This document shows positions 1 to 5,289 of a DNA stretch of 14,652 nucleotides, piece after piece (the stretch's first letter is position 1; each line of letters opens with the position of its first letter). The DNA comes from Geobacter sp. UBA6802. Lineage in GTDB: Bacteria > Desulfobacterota > Desulfuromonadia > Geobacterales > Pseudopelobacteraceae. Location: positions 1-14,652 of the forward strand of contig DKFG01000079.1 of NCBI GenBank assembly GCA_002452325.1. Direction: 5' to 3'. The notes beneath the pieces are model-generated. The model was not told the DNA's origin, made no database searches, and worked only from the letters and a program-made list of their open reading frames with translations. A program made the translations under genes and the position numbers.

Positions 1-1
1 G

Positions 2-112
2 GAGCGGGGCTGGAAGGTGTCGCTGGCCATTTTTTTCTTTGTCAGCGGCGTGGCGTTTGGTAGCGGGTATCTGCTTAACCGTCTGTTGCAGACTTTTCCG
101 CTGGTGGGGTAG
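2..112 (+). CDS. feoB: Ferrous iron transporter FeoB, C-terminal end (partial)
   Basis: The only frame open from the window edge encodes about 36 residues ending in a TAG. It starts with a charged stretch (ERGWK), then a hydrophobic segment rich in Leu, Phe, Val and Gly, typical of a last transmembrane helix, and a short tail ending PLVG. Many FeoB proteins end in a helix introduced by a similar Gly-Trp-Lys stretch. The identification rests on that resemblance plus context: the two genes downstream include a FeoA domain and an iron-type metal sensor, and the next start lies only 5 bases on. FeoB is the inner-membrane Fe(II) permease with an N-terminal GTPase domain, which would lie outside this window. 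Another polytopic membrane protein cannot be excluded from 36 residues. Confidence 0.7.
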   Translation, partial: ERGWKVSLAIFFFVSGVAFGSGYLLNRLLQTFPLVG

Positions 113-117
113 GGGCG

Positions 118-306
118 ATGCGTTGTTCGTTTTGTGGACACGAATTTGAGGAATCTGAGGGAACTCAGCCCGGTTGCGGCGCCTGCTCGGGGGGGTGCCA
201 CGGCATCCACTGCCCTCGCTGCGGTTACAAGAATATACCGGAACCGGCGTTGCTGAAACGTTTGAAGTCGCTGGTCCGGGGTACTGAAAAGGAGCGTCAG
301 TCATGA
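118..306 (+). CDS. Small Cys-rich zinc-ribbon-like protein in the feo operon
   Basis: This is a 62-residue protein with seven cysteines and three histidines in its first 36 residues: C3-x2-C6, C20-x2-C23, C27 and C32-x2-C35, with H8, H28 and H31 between them. The rest is a basic tail (KRLKSLVRG). The paired CxxC knuckles suggest a zinc ribbon or another metal or Fe-S site. There is no signal peptide or membrane segment, so it is probably cytoplasmic. A purine-rich AGGGG lies just before the ATG. The gene begins 5 bases after feoB, and its TGA overlaps the ATG of the next gene (ATGA), so the three are almost certainly co-translated. Its place matches that of FeoC in enterobacterial feo operons, but it shows no FeoC winged helix. 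A role in iron uptake is inferred from position only; I do not recognise a named family. Confidence 0.85.
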   Translation: MRCSFCGHEFEESEGTQPGCGACSGGCHGIHCPRCGYKNIPEPALLKRLKSLVRGTEKERQS

Positions 307-956
307 AACTTTCCGAGAAGGCTGAAGATATCATCGAACGGCTCTGGATTGAGGTGGAGGAAGAGGGCGGGGCGTTCCTTGACCCTGAGACCCTGCAGCT
401 GAGGCCGGATGATGAGCCGGTGCGGGAGTTGACCCGTCATGCGCTGGCGGAGTTGCGTAACGGTATGCTCTACATCAGACCTGAAGGACGTGATGTAGGC
501 AGGATGACCGTCCGGCGGCACCGGTTGGCAGAGCGGCTGATGATGGATGTACTGAATCTGCGTGGCGAGACCGGCGAGTTGAAGGTTTGCCAGTTTGAGC
601 ATCTGCTGACTGAGGGGGTTGATACCAAGATCTGCACCATGCTGAATCATCCCACCACCTGCCCACACGGTAAACCGATTCCGCCGGGGGAGTGCTGCAC
701 TGAGGCGCGCATGAGCGGTGATCTGGGGGTGGTGCCGCTGACGGAGTGCCGCTCGGGGCATGAGGGTGAAATTGCCTATATCCAGACCGATGACAACAAG
801 AAGATGCAGAAGCTGATGGCAATGGGGGTGTTGCCCGGCAACCGGATTGTGCTGGTGCAGTCCTTCCCTTCGTATATCTTCAGGGTCGGTTTTTCTGAGT
901 TTGCGATTGATACGGCCCTGGCGCGTGAGATCTTTGTGCGGCGTCTCCAGCAGTAG
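303..956 (+). CDS. DtxR-like metal sensor fused to a C-terminal FeoA (SH3-like) domain
   Basis: The protein has 217 residues. Residues 1-70 occupy the place of the DtxR/MntR winged helix. Residues 70-130 are the metal-binding and dimerisation domain, and residues 143-215 form a FeoA/SH3-like domain (VPLTECRSGHEGEI to the end). Metal ligands match diphtheria DtxR in spacing: H73 and E77 correspond to H79 and E83, and C96, E99 and H100 correspond to C102, E105 and H106. E92 replaces H98. The CPHGKPIP segment is the family signature. Asp9 sits where MntR has Asp8. The DNA-binding part is poorly conserved, with no clear recognition helix. GGAG lies upstream, and the start overlaps the previous stop. 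The likely role is Fe(II)-responsive control of the feo operon or of FeoB itself. Whether it still binds DNA is uncertain. Confidence 0.85.
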   Translation: MKLSEKAEDIIERLWIEVEEEGGAFLDPETLQLRPDDEPVRELTRHALAELRNGMLYIRPEGRDVGRMTVRRHRLAERLMMDVLNLRGETGELKVCQFEHLLTEGVDTKICTMLNHPTTCPHGKPIPPGECCTEARMSGDLGVVPLTECRSGHEGEIAYIQTDDNKKMQKLMAMGVLPGNRIVLVQSFPSYIFRVGFSEFAIDTALAREIFVRRLQQ

Positions 957-974
957 GAATCAGAGCGCTGCAGA

Positions 975-1004
975 TTGACAAGGTCGGTCTGCAGGGGATA
1001 CTAT
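975..1004 (+). promoter_or_regulatory. Sigma-70 promoter for apgM, bracketed by an inverted repeat
   Basis: A perfect -35 TTGACA (975-980) is followed 18 bases later by TACTAT (999-1004); GATACT at 997-1002 gives an alternative 16-base spacing. The start would be near 1010-1012, about 26 bases before the apgM ATG. A 7-bp inverted repeat, CTGCAGA (968-974) and TCTGCAG (988-994), flanks the -35 box and could be an operator or chance. The promoter lies after the feo operon stop, so apgM is probably a separate transcription unit. Confidence 0.6.
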
Positions 1005-1037
1005 AGCCGACATTTTGAGTGACGTTGAAAGGTGACT

Positions 1038-2234
1038 ATGAAGATAATCGTACTTTTGGGCGACGGCATGTCCGATGAGCCCTGTGCTGAATTAGACGGC
1101 AAGACACCGCTGCAGGCGGCCCATACGCCCAACATGGACCGGATGGCCCAGGCAGGTCTGGTGGGCTTGGCGCAGACCGTACCGACCGGTCTGCCTCCCG
1201 GCAGTGATGTGGCCAACCTGTCGGTGTTTGGCTACGATCCTCGCAGCTGTTATACCGGTCGGTCACCGCTGGAGGCGGTCAGTATGGGGGTGGATCTGGG
1301 GCCAAACGATGTGGCCTTCAGGATGAACCTGGTAACCCTGACCCCGCACAATGGCAGGGTGTACATGGAAGATTTCTCTGCCGGTCATATCGGTAGCGAG
1401 GAGTCACACCAGCTGATCAAAAGCCTGCAGGATCAACTGGGTGATGGGCAGTTTCAGTTTTATCCGGGGGTGGGGTACCGCCACCTGCTGGTCTGGCGTA
1501 ACGGTAAAGATACCATGACCGCTACGCCGCCTCATGATATCAGCGGTAAACAGGTGCTGGCCTACCTGCCGAAAGGAGAGGGGGCTGATGAGCTGATCAG
1601 TCTGATGAACAGCTCCCAGATGGTGCTGCATAACCATCCGATTAACAAACAGCGTGAAGCCCGGGATGAGTTGCCTGCCACCTCAATCTGGCTCTGGGGA
1701 CACGGCAAGAGCCCGGTGTTGCAGCCGTATCAGGAGAAGTTCGGTCTTTCAGGCGCAGTGATCTCGGCGGTGGATCTGATGAAAGGGATCGGGTTGTGCG
1801 CAGGTCTTGAGGTGATCAATGTGCCGGGAGCCACCGGTTATATTGATACCAATTACCTGGGCAAGGCCGAAGCAGCCCTGGCAGCGCTGGAGCGGCTTGA
1901 TTTTGTCTACCTGCATGTGGAGGCGCCGGATGAGGCATCCCACAGCGGCAGCCTGGAAAATAAGCTTAAGGCGATTGAAGATTTTGACCGTCTGGTGGTG
2001 GGAACAGTGTTAGGGGGGGCTGATCGCTTTGATGATCTGCGGATACTCTGCTGTCCTGACCATCCTACACCGGTGCATTTAAAGACCCATACCAGCGATC
2101 CGGTGCCGTTTATTATCTATCGGCATGGTCAGCAGCTGGGGAATGGCGCTACTGGCTATGACGAGCAGCAGGCCCGGGCCACCGGGCTGCTGCTGGAGCA
2201 GGGTAGCATGCTGATGGAGCGGATACTCAGCTGA
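1038..2234 (+). CDS. apgM: Cofactor-independent phosphoglycerate mutase, archaeal (ApgM) type
   Basis: The enzyme interconverts 3- and 2-phosphoglycerate in glycolysis and gluconeogenesis in the cytoplasm, using two divalent metals and a phosphoserine intermediate. It has about 398 residues, normal for ApgM. It opens with the metal-binding LLGDGMSDEP segment and the PNMDRMA motif. GSDVANLS carries the expected phospho-accepting Ser. Near the C-terminus VEAPDEASHSG and CPDHPTPVHLKTH supply the alkaline-phosphatase-superfamily metal ligands. I chose the ATG at 1038 because AAGGTG sits 4 bases before it; a GTG at 1032 lies inside that ribosome site and would add only two residues. The gene is followed by a strong bidirectional terminator and appears monocistronic. 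No dPGM-like gene is seen. Confidence 0.95.
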   Translation: MKIIVLLGDGMSDEPCAELDGKTPLQAAHTPNMDRMAQAGLVGLAQTVPTGLPPGSDVANLSVFGYDPRSCYTGRSPLEAVSMGVDLGPNDVAFRMNLVTLTPHNGRVYMEDFSAGHIGSEESHQLIKSLQDQLGDGQFQFYPGVGYRHLLVWRNGKDTMTATPPHDISGKQVLAYLPKGEGADELISLMNSSQMVLHNHPINKQREARDELPATSIWLWGHGKSPVLQPYQEKFGLSGAVISAVDLMKGIGLCAGLEVINVPGATGYIDTNYLGKAEAALAALERLDFVYLHVEAPDEASHSGSLENKLKAIEDFDRLVVGTVLGGADRFDDLRILCCPDHPTPVHLKTHTSDPVPFIIYRHGQQLGNGATGYDEQQARATGLLLEQGSMLMERILS

Positions 2235-2259
2235 GTTTTGATCGAGGGTACGTAGCAGG

Positions 2260-2297
2260 AAAAGGCACGGTGTCTGACTGGGACACCGTGCCTTTTT
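2260..2297. terminator. Bidirectional intrinsic terminator between apgM and nudC
   Basis: A perfect 15-bp stem (2260-2274 with 2282-2296) encloses a 7-base loop. The core pairs GGCACGGTGTC with GACACCGTGCC. T runs lie on the 3' side of both strands (TTTTT on +, TTTT on -). It sits 26 bases after the apgM stop and 5 bases from the nudC stop, so it should end both convergent transcripts. Confidence 0.93.
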
Positions 2298-2301
2298 ACT
2301 G

Positions 2302-3252
2302 TCAGCCATTGACGCTGTCGATCAGGAAGCGGGCGATGCTGCGCCGGGCCGGCAGATCGGGCAGGTGGCCCAGGGTAAACCAGCGGGCATCATCAATCTC
2401 AACGCCGTCTATTTGAATATCACCTGAGGCATACTCTGCAACAAAGCCGACCATCAGCTGCGAGGGAAAGGGCCAGGCCTGGCTGGCAACGTACTGCACG
2501 TTTTTAATAGTAACGCCGGTCTCTTCCCGTGCCTCCCGTATGGCGCACTCTTCCAGGGACTCCCCCACATCAAGAAACCCTGCCACCAGGCTGTAGCGGC
2601 CCCTGGGCCATTCCGGTTTGCGAATCAGCAGTAGTTGGTCTTTGTGTCGGATCAGGACGATGGCACAGGGATGAATGGGTGGGTACTGTTCGGTGCTACA
2701 GGCAGCACAGCGCTTGCCCCAGCTGTCAGGCAGTTGTGCAAGCTGACCGCCGCAGCGGGAACAGAAGCGCCCAACTTGCTGCCAGTGCAGCAGGTGCTTG
2801 GCAATTCCTGCCATGGTCATAATGTTGGCAGGGATTCGTTCCTGAAAGGCGTTGAACGGTTCTGCCGCAAGCCCTGGCGGCAGCGGTTGGGCAGCGGGAA
2901 CAGACAACGCACAGACCGGACGTCCGTTCAGCGAGGCAAAGTGCAGCGGCTTACGATCAGGTGTAACCCAGTCAGGCGCCGCTCCCTCCGGCAGTGCAAG
3001 GCCGTTTTCTGATTCGATCAGCACCAGATTACCGCCCTGCAGCAGCAGCCAGTGGCTGTCGCTGTCTGGTGCAGGCTGTGGTGCGGGATACAGCACAAAT
3101 CCCTCCGGCAACGCCTTGCGGTTAAACGGCAGGTTGATGGTTTCCGGATAGGCAGCAGGTGTTGGCTGCTTGATCCCCTGCAAATGCTGTTTGATGGCTG
3201 CGGCAACACCGGGTTGCTTGCAGGCAGCGCCAGAAAACGGTGAGGAGGACAT
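2302..3252 (-). CDS. nudC: NADH pyrophosphatase / NAD-RNA decapping Nudix hydrolase NudC
   Basis: The family cleaves NAD(H) to NMN(H) plus AMP, and in E. coli removes NAD caps from RNA. The protein has 316 residues from the chosen ATG. An N-terminal domain of about 160 residues is followed by a four-Cys zinc ribbon (C164, C167, C182, C185) and a perfect Nudix box at 225-247, with G, E and REAREETG in the right spacing. SQAWPFPS at about 257-264 is the NudC substrate motif (usually SQPWPFPxS, here with Ala for the first Pro). The frame stays open upstream to 3351, but only the ATG at 3252 has a good ribosome site (AAAGGA about 9 bases before). The gene is divergent from mltG and convergent with apgM, so it is a single-gene unit. 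The P-to-A change is not expected to abolish activity. Confidence 0.93.
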   Translation of the reverse strand: MSSSPFSGAACKQPGVAAAIKQHLQGIKQPTPAAYPETINLPFNRKALPEGFVLYPAPQPAPDSDSHWLLLQGGNLVLIESENGLALPEGAAPDWVTPDRKPLHFASLNGRPVCALSVPAAQPLPPGLAAEPFNAFQERIPANIMTMAGIAKHLLHWQQVGRFCSRCGGQLAQLPDSWGKRCAACSTEQYPPIHPCAIVLIRHKDQLLLIRKPEWPRGRYSLVAGFLDVGESLEECAIREAREETGVTIKNVQYVASQAWPFPSQLMVGFVAEYASGDIQIDGVEIDDARWFTLGHLPDLPARRSIARFLIDSVNG

Positions 3253-3358
3253 GGTGAGGATCCTTTCATGAACGGTAGTCGGGCTTGTGATACCAGACCA
3301 AGGCACAAGTTTACAGGAGAAAATACGAGAATGAGTCAGTTTTGCTGCCACTTAGCGC

Positions 3359-3386
3359 TTGACCTCGTCGTTAAAGCCCGTACAAT
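3359..3386 (+). promoter_or_regulatory. Sigma-70 promoter abutting the mltG start codon
   Basis: TTGACC (3359-3364), a 16-base spacer and TACAAT (3381-3386) are each five of six matches to consensus. Initiation about seven bases after the -10 falls at 3393, the A of the mltG ATG. The match in sequence and spacing is good, but the position implies a leaderless mRNA. Confidence 0.5.
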
Positions 3387-3392
3387 CTGCGC

Positions 3393-4418
3393 ATGCTGAA
3401 CAGGCCATCACTTGTACACCCCCGGATTCGGACCCTGCTTCCCTGGTTGATTCGCGCTTGTGCCCTGGCAATGCTGCTGTGGTATCTGGTGCTATTGTAC
3501 CTGCCAGCTGGCACGGCGCTGCGGGTCTATGCCCTTACCATCCCCAAAGGAGCGAGTTTTAACGGGATTGCTGCCGAGCTTGAGCAGGTTGGTATGATCC
3601 GCAGCAGTCTGCACTTTCGGCTGGTAGCGCGGTTACGCGGATTGGACCGGAGCATGCAGGCAGGTGATTATCGCCTGTCTGCGGCCATGCTTCCAGCAGA
3701 GATACTTGAAAAGCTGGCCAGCGGTTTGACCGACTCGCGCAAGTTTGCCCTGCCGGAGGGCTATTCCATCTACCAGGCCGCTGAGCTGCTGGAACGTCAG
3801 GGGATATTCGGTCGTCAAGAGTTTCTTGATGCCTGTGCTGACCCGCAGCTGCTCAAAAAACTGCATATCCCGACACGGTCAGTGGAGGGATTCCTGTTTC
3901 CCGGTACGTATCAGGTCGGGTTCAAGATGTCAGAGGTGGATCTGATCAAGGAGATGGTGCGTGAGTTCAGACATCGTACTGAACGGCTGCAACCGCTTGT
4001 GGCGGCTTCCGGCAAGTCGCTTGTGCAGGTGGTGACGCTGGCATCCATGGTTGAACGGGAGGCAATGGTGGCAGAAGAAAAACCGCTGATTGCGTCAGTG
4101 TTTCTGAATCGCCTCAAGGTAGGGATGCCGCTGCAGAGTGATCCCACTGCCGTGTACGGTGTCAAGGTCTTTGGCGGCGGGGTAACGAGAGAGGATCTGC
4201 AGCGTAAGAGTCCGTACAACACGTATCAGATTAAAGGGATTCCGCCGGGACCGATCGGTAATCCCGGTTTTGATGCACTGGTTGCCGTACTTGAACCGGC
4301 CAAAACCGACTATTTCTATTTTGTGGCACGGAAGGACGGTACCCATCAGTTTTCACGTACCCTGGCTGAACACAATCAGGGCGTAAACCGGTTTTTACGG
4401 CGGGGTAAAAAGAGGTAG
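3393..4418 (+). CDS. mltG: Endolytic murein transglycosylase MltG (YceG-like)
   Basis: This inner-membrane lytic transglycosylase cleaves nascent glycan strands and is thought to set their length, working beside the penicillin-binding proteins. It has 341 residues. A single N-terminal membrane anchor lies at about 19-40, followed by a LysM-like region (about 45-100) and the catalytic YceG domain. ASMVEREA contains the catalytic Glu (E221 or E223 here, corresponding to E. coli E218). LNRLKVGMPLQSDPTAVYG and SPYNTYQIKGIPPGPIGNPG are classic family motifs. The ATG at 3393 has no Shine-Dalgarno sequence, and a promoter ends 6 bases before it. A later Met inside the membrane segment would destroy the anchor, so 3393 is preferred. 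The gene converges on the HDOD gene 22 bases downstream, with only a weak 5-bp hairpin between. Confidence 0.95.
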   Translation: MLNRPSLVHPRIRTLLPWLIRACALAMLLWYLVLLYLPAGTALRVYALTIPKGASFNGIAAELEQVGMIRSSLHFRLVARLRGLDRSMQAGDYRLSAAMLPAEILEKLASGLTDSRKFALPEGYSIYQAAELLERQGIFGRQEFLDACADPQLLKKLHIPTRSVEGFLFPGTYQVGFKMSEVDLIKEMVREFRHRTERLQPLVAASGKSLVQVVTLASMVEREAMVAEEKPLIASVFLNRLKVGMPLQSDPTAVYGVKVFGGGVTREDLQRKSPYNTYQIKGIPPGPIGNPGFDALVAVLEPAKTDYFYFVARKDGTHQFSRTLAEHNQGVNRFLRRGKKR

Positions 4419-4440
4419 TCTTGTTGGACACTGCAGGGTG

Positions 4441-5289
4441 TCAGCTGGTACTGATGCCGTCGGCATCCTCAATAATGATCTCCAGCTCTGCCAGGGCAAT
4501 CTCCTTCAAGCCAAGTATCTGGGCTTCCGGCATTGAAAACAGGGCAATGGAGGGATCTGCCGGCTGCAGTGAACGGCCCAGCTTTTTGCAGGCAACGTTG
4601 GAGAGTCGTACGGCCACCAGCAGGATGTTTGTCTGATCAAACGTTTCGCCGTGGTGGTTGTGGGCAATATCACAATAAAAATCAGGAAAGTTCCAGGCCT
4701 GCATCAGGTTAAAGCCAACCTCTTCATGCATGGCCGCAATGATTTCATTGATTAGCTGGTCTGAAAAGAAGACCGTGGTCTGATTACTTTTGATGATGTC
4801 GTCTAAGACCTTCAGTAGCGCCAGGCTACCGATATCGTGCATCAACCCCCCCATGAACGCCTCAGCTGCCATGCCGGGGTAACCGGCCTTGCGGATCATC
4901 CATTTGGCGCCTACGGCACAGGCCAGGGCGTGTCCCCAGAGTGCCTGCATCATGGTGTTAAGGGTCTTGTTGGATGAGTTGTAGAACTCAAACTGCGAGG
5001 CCAGCATCGCCATGTTGGCGATCTCCTGAGCACCCAGTCTGATGATGGCATCCTTGATGGTAGCGATCTTGTTCAGCCCGGCATAATAAGAAGAGTTGGC
5101 CACCTTGAGTACGCGGCCCGTCAGGGATTGGTCTTCACCGATCAGTTCAGTAACATCGCTGATCTCAAAGCTGCGTGACGACAGTAGTTGCTGCAGTTTG
5201 ACCGCCACCGTGTGGAAGACCGGCAGCTCTTGCAAATCACCTTCAAGGCGTTCCTGGATCAGCCGGATCAACGGTTTTTCAGTACTCAT
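4441..5289 (-). CDS. HDOD-domain signalling protein
   Basis: The protein has 282 residues, almost all one HDOD domain. The HDOD hallmark near 49-70 (LIGEDQSLTGRVLKVANSSYY) is followed by a helix-rich core. The HD-like residues are mostly retained: H120 (LWGHAL), H151-D152 (GLMHDIGSL), H188 and the HH pair at 212-213. The last 50 residues resemble no known output domain. HDOD proteins usually lack phosphohydrolase activity and act as adaptors in c-di-GMP and two-component networks; activity here is unknown. Its ATG overlaps the stop of the upstream ATPase gene (ATGA), so the two are translationally coupled and probably made in a fixed ratio. There is no signal peptide or membrane helix, so it is cytoplasmic. 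Confidence 0.9.
   Translation of the reverse strand: MSTEKPLIRLIQERLEGDLQELPVFHTVAVKLQQLLSSRSFEISDVTELIGEDQSLTGRVLKVANSSYYAGLNKIATIKDAIIRLGAQEIANMAMLASQFEFYNSSNKTLNTMMQALWGHALACAVGAKWMIRKAGYPGMAAEAFMGGLMHDIGSLALLKVLDDIIKSNQTTVFFSDQLINEIIAAMHEEVGFNLMQAWNFPDFYCDIAHNHHGETFDQTNILLVAVRLSNVACKKLGRSLQPADPSIALFSMPEAQILGLKEIALAELEIIIEDADGISTS

Noticed and set aside
297..822. Two overlapping - strand frames opposite the DtxR-FeoA gene.
   Set aside because: Low-complexity, Arg/Pro/Ser-rich translations with no ribosome sites; shadows of the real gene.
3253..3351. A 33-residue N-terminal extension of NudC.
   Set aside because: It has no ribosome site and does not resemble NudC; the ATG at 3252 has AAAGGA at good spacing.
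4419..4440. A short hairpin (GGACAC/GTGTC-like) between mltG and the HDOD gene as a terminator.
   Set aside because: The stem is about five pairs and no T-tract follows on either strand.
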